From Mycobacterium alsense (GTDB lineage: Bacteria > Actinomycetota > Actinomycetes > Mycobacteriales > Mycobacteriaceae), in contig NZ_MVHD01000007.1 in assembly GCF_002086635.1 (NCBI RefSeq), positions 78,500 through 142,499 on the forward strand: a DNA stretch of 64,000 bases. The letters run 5' to 3'. Of the stretch, positions 8,335 to 16,867 are shown piece by piece. The notes beneath the pieces were generated by a model, which worked only from the letters and a program-made list of their open reading frames with translations, had not been told where the DNA came from and made no database searches. How positions within the stretch are numbered: position 1 is the first letter of the stretch; each line of letters opens with the position of its first letter. The translations under genes and the position numbers were made by a program.

Positions 8335-9390
8335 TTATGTGCCGGCTGCCGGACGGGGCAGGATCCGTGACAGGCCGAAACTGGGCAGTACCGCGGCATC
8401 GAAGCGGGTGACTTCACGGACCAAGTCACCGGCGAGGGTCAGGACGACGATGCCCACTGATCGCCATACCCCCGCGGTTGGGTCTGCGACGTATGCAGCG
8501 AAAGCCGGCTGACCATTGGCACGGGTGTGAACCACGTGCATGGTTCGCCCGCGCGGTGGAGACATGGCGGTGAAAAAGCGTTCGGCCGCTGCGCGCCCTT
8601 GATATTCGAACGGCATCGGCGGCATCTTGACCCACGCGTCCTCGCTGAGCAGGGCAACGATCGCGGGAACATCGTGCGCGACGAATGCCTCGACGAACCG
8701 TTCGACCGTTTGGCGTTCGGTGGTCGAACCGGCACCCGGCGCTAACTCAAGACTGCCACGGTGCTCAAGCTTGTCGCGGAGCGTGGCACGGGCGCGCTTG
8801 AGCGCGCTGGTGACGGATTCCTCGGTGGTGTCGAGGGTGTTCGCGACCTCGCTGGCTCGGTAACCGAGGACGTCGCGCAGGATCAGCACCGCCCGCTGCC
8901 GGGGCGGTAGCAGTTGTAGCGCGGTGATGAACGCGAGTGAGATCGCCTCGCGTGTCGCCACCACGGCGTCGGGGCCCGGCGCGTCGTCGGGTAGGTCATC
9001 GAGCAAGACATCCGGGTAGGGTTGAAGCCAGCCCACCTCGCTGGTCCTCGTGGGCTCCGGGGGCTCCACACGCGGGACCGTCGTCATCGCAGCGGGTCGC
9101 CGGGCGCCTGCGCGCAACGCGTCGAGGCTACGGTTGGTCGCCACCCGGTACAGCCAGGTGCGGAGCGCCGCGCGCCCCTCGAAACCGGCCAATCCCTGCC
9201 ACGCCGAGAGCAGGGTTTCCTGGACGGCGTCTTCGGCATCTTGAAACGAACCGAGGATTCGGTAGCAGTGCACATGCAGTTCACGCCGGTAGGGCGCGAC
9301 CAGCGAGTCGAACGCCGTCGCGTCGCCGGCCTGAGCCCGCGCCAACAGATCCGCCGCCATCTCGTCACTATCGCATCGATTCACTCTCAT
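8335..9390 (-). CDS. ECF sigma factor with C-terminal SnoaL-like domain (SigG-like)
   Basis: A 351-residue sigma-70 family protein. Region 2 reads YRRELHVHCYRILGSFQDAE and DAVQETLLSAWQGL; region 4 reads LPPRQRAVLILRDVLGY and then ASEVANTLDTTEESV. After region 4 comes a domain of about 120 residues of the SnoaL/NTF2 fold (VERFVEAFVAHDVPAIVALL), as in M. tuberculosis SigG and SigJ, where the extension modulates activity in place of a membrane anti-sigma factor. The start ATG at 9390 has GGAGG four bases upstream. It is divergent from a YCII-domain gene and an AHSA1-domain gene, which are probable targets or partners. No anti-sigma gene is visible next to it. Confidence 0.9.
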   Translation of the reverse strand: MRVNRCDSDEMAADLLARAQAGDATAFDSLVAPYRRELHVHCYRILGSFQDAEDAVQETLLSAWQGLAGFEGRAALRTWLYRVATNRSLDALRAGARRPAAMTTVPRVEPPEPTRTSEVGWLQPYPDVLLDDLPDDAPGPDAVVATREAISLAFITALQLLPPRQRAVLILRDVLGYRASEVANTLDTTEESVTSALKRARATLRDKLEHRGSLELAPGAGSTTERQTVERFVEAFVAHDVPAIVALLSEDAWVKMPPMPFEYQGRAAAERFFTAMSPPRGRTMHVVHTRANGQPAFAAYVADPTAGVWRSVGIVVLTLAGDLVREVTRFDAAVLPSFGLSRILPRPAAGT

Positions 9391-9542
9391 GCCCCTCCGA
9401 ACTTCACGGTCCCTAATACAGACGTCGACAGGCGAGCGAACTGGGCGACGAATAACCGACCAGTTTGGCATGCCCAGGAGGACTAGATAGAGGACCGCAC
9501 GATGGATGCCCCGCAGCAGCGGATGGATGAAGGGATCGACCG

Positions 9543-9836
9543 ATGGCTGAGTTTGTATTCGCGTATCGGATGCCGGAGAACTACCAAATGGGCGAAACGG
9601 ACGTCAGGGAAGCGTGGCAGGCGTGGTTTGCCGGGATGGGTGAGGATCTGCTCGACATGGGCAAGCCTGCCGCGGCCGCCGAGACCGTCGGGCGCTGCGG
9701 CAACGCTACGTGGCTGGGCGGCTTCTCGATCATCCGCGCCAACAGCGCTGAGAAAGCCCTAGAAATCGCCCGCCGCTGCCCGGGCCTAGCCTCCGGCGGC
9801 GGCGTCGAGGTCGCCACCCTGCTCGACCTTCGCTGA
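9543..9836 (+). CDS. YCII-related domain protein
   Basis: A 97-residue protein with the YciI-like (DGPF-related, alpha-beta ferredoxin-like) pattern: an N-terminal strand EFVFAYRMPE, a central helix around WQAWFAGMGEDLLDMG, a turn at NATWLGGFSIIRANSAEKAL and an ending CPGLASGGGVEVATLLDL. AAGGGA lies seven bases before the ATG. Family function is poorly defined; such genes often sit beside ECF sigma genes. Here it is divergent from the SigG-like gene and 39 bases before an AHSA1-domain gene, so the three form a small regulatory module. Confidence 0.82.
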   Translation: MAEFVFAYRMPENYQMGETDVREAWQAWFAGMGEDLLDMGKPAAAAETVGRCGNATWLGGFSIIRANSAEKALEIARRCPGLASGGGVEVATLLDLR

Positions 9837-9875
9837 CCGCCCTCACAAACACGTCGATCGAAAGGGACATAACTC

Positions 9876-10325
9876 ATGTACGACATCAGACATCGAGTCG
9901 GAATCAATACGCCCATGCCGGAAGTACTCTCGGCCGTCTGCACACCCGAGGGAGTCAGCAAGTGGTGGAGCAGTGACGTCCGCGACGCCGGCGACGACCG
10001 GCTCGCGATCTACTTCGGCCGACCCGACCCCTCGGCGGTTATGGCCGTCAAACGCAGCGCACAGACCGCAGTGGGGGAATCCTGCATGTGGACCTGCGTG
10101 CAAGGGCCCCCCGAATGGGTCGACACCACCATCACGTTCGACTTGCGTCGCGACGGCGACGAGACCGTCGTCGTTTTTACCCACACCGGTTGGCGCGAAC
10201 CCGTCGAGTTCATGCACCACTGCAGCACCAGATGGGGCTACTTCCTCTTAAGCCTCAAATCGACCCTCGAAGGCGGCCCTTCGACGCGTTGGCCGGACGA
10301 CATCGCGATCAGTTCATGGCGGTAA
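9876..10325 (+). CDS. SRPBCC/AHSA1-like protein
   Basis: A 149-residue START-like fold protein: an opening strand with IRHRVGINTPMPEVLSAV, a helix and WW pair at EGVSKWWSSDV, strands around VDTTITFDLRRDGDETVVVF and a C-terminal helix GYFLLSLKSTLEGG. Members bind hydrophobic ligands or act as Hsp90-activator-like domains; no catalytic residues can be named. It follows the YCII gene at 39 bases on the same strand. Immediately downstream begins the IS256 relic. Confidence 0.83.
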   Translation: MYDIRHRVGINTPMPEVLSAVCTPEGVSKWWSSDVRDAGDDRLAIYFGRPDPSAVMAVKRSAQTAVGESCMWTCVQGPPEWVDTTITFDLRRDGDETVVVFTHTGWREPVEFMHHCSTRWGYFLLSLKSTLEGGPSTRWPDDIAISSWR

Positions 10326-10467
10326 ACGACGACCTGCGCGGCGCCCACCGAACCAGTCTCGAGAATGACAGAACGTAAAACGTGGCCCCCCGAGGAAGTG
10401 ACCGGACCCGTGAACTGGTCCACATGGATCAACCGATCGGGGTCCGCCCATTGGCACGGGCGCGAGG

Positions 10468-10484
10468 AATTGTCGAGACCTGTG
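10468..10484. repeat. IS-end-like 17-bp repeat, copy 2
   Basis: AATTGTCGAGACCTGTG, 13 bases outside the ancestral transposase stop codon at 10498-10500, where an IS256-family terminal repeat is expected. One base differs from the copy at 8291-8307. Confidence 0.5.
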
Positions 10485-10497
10485 AATTGGGGGTGTT

Positions 10498-11514
10498 TCA
10501 GGCGACCTCCGTTCCGGTTGATTCGGTCGGTTCGGGCGGGGTGATATCGATGGGGCGTTCGAGCAATTTGCCTTTATGGAACACCGCCCCGGCACGGACG
10601 AGGGCGACCAGGTGTGGTGCGTTGACGGCACACCAGCGGGCTTGTGCGGCATCAATGAGCTTGTGAGCCATGGCAATCCCTGCTGCACGCGAGCCGGGTC
10701 CTTTGGTGACCTTCGTCCGCTACCGCACCGAGGCAAACATCGATTCGATCGGGTTGCTGGCGCGCAGATGAATCCAGTGCTCGGCCGGGTATTTGTAGAA
10801 CTCCAAGAGGACATCGGCGTCGTCGACGATCTTGGCGACCGCTTTGGGATACTTGGCGCCGTAGTCGACCTCGAACGCTTTGATCGCGACCTGAGCATTG
10901 TCGACGTCCTCCGCGTTGTAGACGTCCTTGATTGCCGCCGACGCCGCGGGATGCGCTGAGTTCGGCAGAGCAGCAAGGACATTAGCCTGCTTGTGAAACC
11001 AGCAGCGTTGCTCACGAGTGGCTGGGAACACCTCGCGCCACCGCTTTCCAGAACCCCAGGGCGCCGTCGCCGACGGCGAGCACCGGGGCGGTCATCCCGC
11101 GGCGGCGGCAATCACGCAGCAGATCAGCCCACGACTCGGTCGACTCCCTGTATCCGTCGGTCAGGGCGACGAGCTCCTGGCGGCCATCAGCACGCACCCC
11201 AAGCATCACCAACAAACACAGTTTCTCCTGGTCGAGGCGAACTCTGAGGTGGATGCCGTCGACCCATAGGTAGACGTAGTCGGTACCGGAGAGATCCCGA
11301 CCGGCGAAGGTGTTGGCTTCGTCCTGCCACTGCGCGGTGAGCCGGGTGATCGTCGCTGCCGACAGACCGGCACCTGAGCCAAGGAACTGCTCCAAAGCAG
11401 GCCCGAAGTCACTGGTCGACAGGCCGTGCAGGTACAGCAGCGGCAACACCTCGCTCAGCTGCGGTGACTTACGCGCCCAGGCCGGCAGGATCGCCGAGGA
11501 AGACCGTTGCCGCT
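10498..11514 (-). pseudogene. IS256-family transposase, truncated and frameshifted
   Basis: The conserved order is visible in pieces: SSSAILPAWARKSPQLSEV, LPLLYLHGLSTSDF, RADGRQELVALTDG, YRESTESWADLLRDCRRRG, DGALGFWKA, FPATREQRCWFHKQANVL and AEHWIHLRASNPIESM, then TKVTKGPGSRAAG. Three lesions are seen: about 120 N-terminal residues are missing at the tRNA end; an extra base near 11039 shifts the frame between GFWKA and FPATREQ; and an in-frame TAG at 10720-10722 interrupts the C-terminal part, which otherwise runs on to TGA at 10498-10500. It cannot make a working transposase. Confidence 0.88.
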
Positions 11515-11521
11515 CTTATGG

Positions 11522-11595
11522 TGGGGCGGGCGGGGCTCGAACCCGCGACCAACGGATTATGAGTCCGCGGCTCTAACCAACTGAGCTACCGCCCC
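11522..11595 (-). tRNA. tRNA-Met (CAT anticodon, elongator type)
   Basis: 74 bases fold as a standard cloverleaf: acceptor GGGGCGG/CCGCCCC, D stem GCTC/GAGC, anticodon arm GCGGA-CTCATAA-TCCGT with anticodon CAT, and T arm GCGGG-TTCGAGC-CCCGC. CCA follows in the DNA at 11519-11521. The CTCATAA loop is typical of elongator Met; tRNA-Ile2 (CAT, modified to lysidine) cannot be ruled out from sequence alone. IS256 transposase sequence starts just past the CCA, and tRNA 3' ends are common integration sites. Confidence 0.93.
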
Positions 11596-11946
11596 TCGTT
11601 CCAACTCCTGCCGAGGGTCCTGCACGCCCCGGCACGACCTCGACATTAGCGCGCGCACCGATGGCCCAGAGCGTCCCGGTGCACGGAGCCCGGCCGGATG
11701 GTCCCACAGCAATGCATCGCCGTCGAATGCACTGCGCTATTCCCAGCAATCCCCCCGTGGGACTACCGCGTGCGCTATTAGACACACTAGTATGTCAGGT
11801 TTTGGTCGGGGGCCGGCCGCGATTGTCAATCCTCGAGTTGTCTCCGAAATTTTCGTCGCAATGACGCTTTTTGGTGTTAGCATCTGTGCGATTTCGGCTT
11901 TCTCCGTGATCGATGTTGTGGCCTTTTCGACGAAGAGGAGGGTGCT
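11596..11946. other. Gene-free stretch upstream of the PE gene
   Basis: No convincing coding sequence in these 351 bases; short open frames on both strands lack ribosome sites and family-like sequence. The part beyond about 11780 is more AT-rich and probably carries the PE gene promoter; TTAGCAT at 11877-11883 could serve as a -10 region, about 60 bases before the start. A near-palindrome lies at 11781-11796. Confidence 0.5.
11781..11796. promoter_or_regulatory. Near-palindrome upstream of the PE gene
   Basis: GACACACTAGTATGTC is self-complementary except for one base pair (ideal form GACAYACTAGTRTGTC). It lies 150 bases upstream of the PE start codon. Candidate operator only; no regulator can be assigned. 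Confidence 0.3.
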
Positions 11947-13020
11947 ATGTCGTTAGTGAGCGTCACGCCGGACGTGGTGGGTGCGGCCAGCGCAAATCTC
12001 GAGGAAATCGGCTCTTCATTACGCGCGGCTCATGCGGCTGCGGCCGCCCAGACAACGGCGATCGCCGCGCCGGCCGCCGACGAGATATCGCAGGCGATCA
12101 CGTCATTTTTCGGTACGGCCGCAAGGGAGTACCAAGCGCTGAGCTCACGAGCAGCGGTTTTTCACGAAACGTTCGTAAGCACCCTGAATGGGGGGGTCGT
12201 CCAGTATCTCACCGCTGAAGCCGCCAATGTGCAGCAAACGTTGATAAATGCGGTGAATGGTCCCGCCGAGGCCCTGTTGGGTCACCCGTTGATCGGACCA
12301 GCTCCACGTCCCATCGCAACGATGGCGGCCGCCGCCACCGCGGCCGAGAGCCTCAACACACCGTTCGGGCCCATTTCGTTCACGTTCGGCGGGACCCCAC
12401 CCTCCGGTCCGGACATGACCGGCCCGTTCTCGGGATGGGTGAATGCCACAACACCACTGGGTGCCGCTCAGCTTTCGCTGAGCGGCATGGGATTGGGCAG
12501 CAACACGTACCAGGTCACCGGGGGGTCGCTCAACTGGCCCCTGCTGGCCACCCTGCTGAGCACTGCGACTTCGACGGGAGGACCGGCCGTCTCCGGCGGT
12601 GGAGCGCTCCTGTCGTCCCTGCAGACCGCGTTCACCGCCGCGGCCCACGGGGATCTGCTGGGCGCGGCGACCGCGGTTGCGTCGGCTCCCGGAAACGTCT
12701 TGAACGGCATACTGTTTGGCAGCCAATCCGTCACCATCCCGCTGGATACCTCCTCTTTGGGAGGCCCGACGGTCAACGTGAACGTTCCCTACCCCGGGCT
12801 TTTCGCGTCGCCCCAGCCGATAACGGTTTCGTGGCCGGAATTCAGCTACACGCCGACCGGCGGCCCCACCTACACCGTCCTGGGTGCCTCGAACCTTCCG
12901 CTTCAAGGCACCGAGGTGCCGGGCCTCGTTCCGTTGGCCGCAAACACCATCGGCGCCATCCCCGCGGGCATCGCGGCCCTCGTCGTTCAGGCCGCCACCG
13001 CTATCGTCGCCGCCGTCTAG
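11947..13020 (+). CDS. PE family protein
   Basis: 357 residues. The first 90 or so are a PE domain: MSLVSVTPDVVGAASANLEE, the Ala-rich helix, then FFGTAAREYQALSSRAAVFH, including a YxxxS-like secretion motif region. A linker reading INAVNGPAEALLGHPLIG resembles the PE_PGRS linker (INxPxxxLLGRPLIG), but no PGRS repeat follows. Instead there is a unique Gly/Thr/Pro-rich C-terminal region of about 220 residues with repeated beta-like segments. Ribosome site GAGGAGGG before ATG. PE proteins are ESX (type VII) substrates restricted largely to slow-growing mycobacteria. No PPE or esx partner lies next to it. Function unknown. Confidence 0.88.
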   Translation: MSLVSVTPDVVGAASANLEEIGSSLRAAHAAAAAQTTAIAAPAADEISQAITSFFGTAAREYQALSSRAAVFHETFVSTLNGGVVQYLTAEAANVQQTLINAVNGPAEALLGHPLIGPAPRPIATMAAAATAAESLNTPFGPISFTFGGTPPSGPDMTGPFSGWVNATTPLGAAQLSLSGMGLGSNTYQVTGGSLNWPLLATLLSTATSTGGPAVSGGGALLSSLQTAFTAAAHGDLLGAATAVASAPGNVLNGILFGSQSVTIPLDTSSLGGPTVNVNVPYPGLFASPQPITVSWPEFSYTPTGGPTYTVLGASNLPLQGTEVPGLVPLAANTIGAIPAGIAALVVQAATAIVAAV

Positions 13021-13033
13021 CGCCCCGCGGCGT

Positions 13034-13870
13034 TCAGCTGAACACCGTCTGCCCGTCGGCATCGAGCAGGTACCGCTCGGTGCCGTGCTCGACCCGGGGG
13101 GCATCGGCACCCAACGAGACGGCGACCTTGTTGCTGGCGTTGCGCATGACGTCGAAGGTGAGCTCCACGGCCTCGGCCTCCGAGAACCGGGAGCGCACCT
13201 CGGCGGCGACGTCGGCGACGAGGTGCGCAGGGGTCCAAATTAACCCATCGGTGTAGCGCAGCGCTGCCTTAGCGCGCTGGGTCAGCGACGGCGAGTCCTC
13301 GTAGCGCTCGACGTCGCCGTAAAGCTCCTCCGAACCCCCGGCGTCCAGCGCGGTGCCCTCGCGCAACGACTTGCACAGCCGGCAGTTGTGCTGCGCCGCG
13401 CCGCGCAACCGGACCAACTCGGCGGTGATCGGATCCAGCGCGCGCATCCGGGCCACCGCCGGCAGGAATTCGTTGAACACCACGTCCGACGGCTCGGTGG
13501 TGTGGTCCCACGCGACGGGCCCGCGAACCCAACCGAGATGCTCCGAGCCGACGCCGAGCGCCTCCAGCCCGGCGCGCACCCGCGGCACGAAGTCGGCGAT
13601 GTACATCTGCACCACGACGTTGAAGGTGCTGTCCCCCAGCTGCTTCCACAGCCGCGACCGCTGCTCGCCGGTGATCGCCGAGACGTCGACGCTGAACTGC
13701 TCGGCGAACTCGGCGACGACGGTCTCGGCCTCCGACTCGGGCTCGCCGACCTCCACGCACGCGGGCAACGGCGGCAACGACAACGTCTGCGCACACACCC
13801 GCCGGACCAAGCCCGCGATGCGTCCGTCGCCGGGCGACATGGGCGATAGCGCCACCAATTGATCGAGCAT
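13034..13870 (-). CDS. Carboxymuconolactone decarboxylase/AhpD-like protein (Rv2313c-like)
   Basis: 278 residues with an AhpD-like CxxC centre in [12 protein letters not shown] near residue 170, followed by the helical [20 protein letters not shown] segment typical of the family. Members act as alkylhydroperoxidases or decarboxylases; the CxxC favours a thiol-peroxidase-like activity, not tested here. The gene ends 13 bases from the PE gene stop (convergent) and follows the PmbA-like gene by seven bases on the same strand. Size and neighbours match M. tuberculosis Rv2313c as I know that region. Confidence 0.8.
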   Translation of the reverse strand: MLDQLVALSPMSPGDGRIAGLVRRVCAQTLSLPPLPACVEVGEPESEAETVVAEFAEQFSVDVSAITGEQRSRLWKQLGDSTFNVVVQMYIADFVPRVRAGLEALGVGSEHLGWVRGPVAWDHTTEPSDVVFNEFLPAVARMRALDPITAELVRLRGAAQHNCRLCKSLREGTALDAGGSEELYGDVERYEDSPSLTQRAKAALRYTDGLIWTPAHLVADVAAEVRSRFSEAEAVELTFDVMRNASNKVAVSLGADAPRVEHGTERYLLDADGQTVFS

Positions 13871-13877
13871 CAGAACA

Positions 13878-15251
13878 TTATTGCGCCTGGCTCACCGACG
13901 ACATGTAAAAGTCGGGTATCCGCAGCGACGGCATGGCCGCCCGGGTGGCCCAGTCGCCCCATTCCCGGGGCAGGGTCTTCTCGCTGATCCCGGCCTCGGT
14001 GGCCCTGCGCAGCAGGTCAAGCGGGCTCTCGTTGAAGCGGAAATTGTTGACCGCGGCGGTCACCTCGCCGTCCTCGATGAGATAGACCCCGTCGCGGGTC
14101 AGGCCGGTCAACAGCAGGGTGGTGGGGTCGACCTCGCGGATGTACCACAGCGTGCTGAGCAGCAGGCCACGTTCGGTGGCCGCGATCATGTCGGCGAGTT
14201 CGGTTGGTCCGCCGGTCATCACGAGATTGTCGGCGGCGACGGCGACCTTGGCGTCGAACTTGGCGGCCGTGGCCCGGGGGTAGGCCAGCGCGTTGATCAC
14301 CCCGTCGCGGATCCAGTCCACCTGCGCGATCTCCATGCCGTTGTCGAACACCGACACCGTTTCCGAGGAGTTGCTCACCGCGACGAACGGCGTGCACGCC
14401 AACCCCGGCGCCATCGGATCGGAGAACAGCGTCAGCGGCAGGTCGGTCAGCCGCTCCCCCACCCTCGTCCCGCCGCCGGGGGCCGAGAAGGCGGTGCGGC
14501 CCTCCTGGGCGCCGCGGCCGCTCATCGACCAGGCCAGGTAGATCATCATGTCGGCCACCGTCGACGGCGGCATGATCGTCTCGTAGCGCCCCGCGGGCAG
14601 CTCGACGGTGCGCTCGGCCCAGCCGAGCCTCGTCGCCAACTGCTCGAGCAGTGAATCGGTCGGCACCTCAACGAAATCGGCGGTGCCCGTCCCCGCCCAC
14701 GCGCTGGCCTCGCCGCGCTTGGCGTTGATCTCCACCGCGCCGGTGGGCTGGCTGTAGCGGCGCCGCAGCCCCGTCGACGACGCCAGGAACGTCGTCGAAA
14801 CGCTGTGGTGGGCAAAGCCATACAGCCGATCGGCACCGCGGAAAGCCCGGCTCAACGAGTCGGCGACGTCGGCGAACACCAGCGGGCCCGTGCCCGGCAC
14901 CGGCGCGTCCCAATCGGCGGGCTCGCCGGTATCGGCCAGCAGCGGCGCCGCGTCGCCGGCCTCGGGCGCCGAGCGGGCGGCCTCCTGGGACGCGGCCACC
15001 AAACCGGGGATCACCCGCGGATCCACCTCGGCGGAGACAACCGTACCGATGTGGGCGCTATCGCCGTGACGCACAACGGAAATCACGGCGATGTTGCGGC
15101 TCACCGAAACCCCGTTGGTGGTCATGGAGTTGCCGGCCCACCGCAACGTCGCCTCGACCTTGTCGGTGACCAGCACCATCGTCTCGGTGGCGCCGCCGAG
15201 CTTGGCTGCCTCGTCGAGAACAAGGTTGACGACGTGCTGCGCGGTGATCAT
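13878..15251 (-). CDS. pmbA: TldE/PmbA-type metalloprotease partner
   Basis: About 457 residues, the PmbA/TldE member of the TldD-TldE pair. It lacks the HExxxH motif seen in the neighbouring TldD protein, as is normal for the non-catalytic partner. Family role: TldD/E is a heterodimeric zinc protease that degrades unfolded peptides or matures modified peptides. I chose ATG at 15251, since GAGGAG lies nine bases upstream and the GTG at 15260 overlaps that site. It lies 49 bases downstream of tldD on the same strand, so one operon with tldD and the AhpD-like gene is likely. Confidence 0.9.
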   Translation of the reverse strand: MITAQHVVNLVLDEAAKLGGATETMVLVTDKVEATLRWAGNSMTTNGVSVSRNIAVISVVRHGDSAHIGTVVSAEVDPRVIPGLVAASQEAARSAPEAGDAAPLLADTGEPADWDAPVPGTGPLVFADVADSLSRAFRGADRLYGFAHHSVSTTFLASSTGLRRRYSQPTGAVEINAKRGEASAWAGTGTADFVEVPTDSLLEQLATRLGWAERTVELPAGRYETIMPPSTVADMMIYLAWSMSGRGAQEGRTAFSAPGGGTRVGERLTDLPLTLFSDPMAPGLACTPFVAVSNSSETVSVFDNGMEIAQVDWIRDGVINALAYPRATAAKFDAKVAVAADNLVMTGGPTELADMIAATERGLLLSTLWYIREVDPTTLLLTGLTRDGVYLIEDGEVTAAVNNFRFNESPLDLLRRATEAGISEKTLPREWGDWATRAAMPSLRIPDFYMSSVSQAQ

Positions 15252-15300
15252 TCGCGCCACTCCTCAGCATCGCTTCGCCCTGCATCGTCGCCGGCGCGGA

Positions 15301-16821
15301 TCATTGGCGGCCACCCTCGGTGCGCGTGTTGAGCACGTTGACGCCCCGAAACAGCGCCGACGGGCAGCCATGGCTGACCGGCGCGATCTGGCCGGGCTGC
15401 GCCTTGCCGCAGTTGAACGCGCCGCCCAGCCGCCAGGTCGACGGGCCGCCCACCGCCTCCATGGAGTTCCAGAAGTCGGTGGTGGTGGCCTGGTAGGCGA
15501 CGTCGCGCAGTTGGCCGTCCAGCCGGCCGTTGCGGATGCGGAAGAAGCGCTGCCCGGTGAACTGAAAGTTGTAGCGCTGCATGTCGATTGACCAGGATTT
15601 GTCGCCGACGATGTAGATGCCGTCCTCGACGTGGCCGATCAGCTCGTCGGTGCTGATGTCCTCGGCGGCGGGCTGCAGCGAGACGTTGGCCATCCGCTGG
15701 ATCGGCACGTGATGCGGCGAGTCGGCGTACGAACACCCGTTGGAGCGCGGTTGCCCCAGTCTCAGCGCGAAGACGCGGTCGAGCTGGTAGCCGACGAAGA
15801 TGCCGTCGCGTACCAGGTCCCAGCTTTGGGCCGCCACCCCTTCGTCGTCGTAGCCGACGCTGGCCAGGCCGTGTTCGACGGTGCGGTCGGCCGTCACGTT
15901 CATCACCGGCGAGCCGTACCGCATGGTGCCCAGCTTGTCGGGGGTGGCGAACGACGTCCCGGCGTAGGCGGCCTCGTAGCCGATCGCGCGGTCGTATTCT
16001 GTTGCGTGGCCGATGGATTCGTGGATGGTCAGCCACAGATTGGTCGGGTCGATCACCAGGTCGGTGGGCCCGGCGGCCACGCTGGGCGCCTTGACCTTCT
16101 CGGCGAGCAGCACCGGCAGCTGCACGAGCTCGTCGGTCCAGTTGAACACGTCGTCGCCGGCCACCGCTTCCCAGCCTCGGCCCATCGGCGGGGCGAGCGT
16201 GCGCATCGATTCGAAGCTGCCCGCCGCGGCGTCGACGGTCACCGCCTGCAGCGTCGGCTGCACCCGCACCCGCTGCTGGGTGATCGACGACCCGAACGTG
16301 TCGGCGTAGAACGTCTGTTCCTTGACGGCGGTGAGCACGGCCGACACGTGGTCGATGCCGTCGGCGCCCAGCAGCCGCCCGGAGTACTCCTCGAGCACGG
16401 CGATCTTGTCGGGGCCGGGGATTTCGAAGGGGTCGATTCGGTAGTTCGACACCCAGGTGGCGTCCGCGTATACGGGCTCCTCGGCGAGTTCGACGCGGTC
16501 GGTGTTGAGCACCGCCAGCGTGGTGGCCACGTGCACGGCGCGGCGCGCCGTCTCGGCGGCGACTGCGGGGGCCAACTCCGCGTGCGACGCGAATCCCCAG
16601 GTGCCGTCGACGATCACCCGTACGGCCAGGCCGACCTCGCGGCTGACGACGGCGTTTTCCAGCTCGCCGTCGCGCAGCTGGATGATCTCGGTGCTGATCC
16701 GGTGAAGGCGCAGGTCGGCGTGGCTGGCGCCGGCCGCTGTGGCGGCCGCCAGCGCGGCTTCGGCGAGCTCCTGGCGGGGAAGGTCCAAAAAGTCGGCATC
16801 GATCCCCCGGTTCGGTGTCAC
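15301..16821 (-). CDS. tldD: TldD-type zinc metalloprotease
   Basis: 506 residues from GTG at 16821 (the longer frame to 16890 runs into the divergent uspA gene). The zinc motif HESIGHATEYDR (HExxxH) lies near residue 280, the downstream YDDEGVAAQSWDLVRDG metal-binding region near 345, and the C-terminal GGAFNCGKAQPGQ segment is typical. It forms the catalytic half of a TldD/TldE protease with the next gene. It is divergent from uspA, with only 46 bases between start codons, so the promoters overlap. Matches Rv2315c in length and order. Confidence 0.92.
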   Translation of the reverse strand: MTPNRGIDADFLDLPRQELAEAALAAATAAGASHADLRLHRISTEIIQLRDGELENAVVSREVGLAVRVIVDGTWGFASHAELAPAVAAETARRAVHVATTLAVLNTDRVELAEEPVYADATWVSNYRIDPFEIPGPDKIAVLEEYSGRLLGADGIDHVSAVLTAVKEQTFYADTFGSSITQQRVRVQPTLQAVTVDAAAGSFESMRTLAPPMGRGWEAVAGDDVFNWTDELVQLPVLLAEKVKAPSVAAGPTDLVIDPTNLWLTIHESIGHATEYDRAIGYEAAYAGTSFATPDKLGTMRYGSPVMNVTADRTVEHGLASVGYDDEGVAAQSWDLVRDGIFVGYQLDRVFALRLGQPRSNGCSYADSPHHVPIQRMANVSLQPAAEDISTDELIGHVEDGIYIVGDKSWSIDMQRYNFQFTGQRFFRIRNGRLDGQLRDVAYQATTTDFWNSMEAVGGPSTWRLGGAFNCGKAQPGQIAPVSHGCPSALFRGVNVLNTRTEGGRQ

Positions 16822-16867
16822 GGCTCCACCGTATCGACTTCCTGCCCCGGCCCGCTTTAATACCTCC

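Larger units (their letters stand above)
10468..11518 (-). mobile_element. Truncated IS256-family insertion sequence
   Basis: The element contains a decayed transposase gene and, at its transposase 3' side, an IS-end-like sequence at 10468-10484 that recurs at 8291-8307. The left third of the transposase and the other terminal repeat are missing: recognisable transposase sequence stops four or five bases before the 3' CCA of the tRNA-Met gene at 11519-11595. No target-site duplication can be recognised because one end is lost. It most likely marks a rearranged edge of the accessory region to its left. Confidence 0.7.

Noticed and set aside
10314..11111. Minus-strand open frame of 265 codons inside the IS relic
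   Set aside because: Out of frame with the recognisable transposase pieces; open only because of GC-rich composition.
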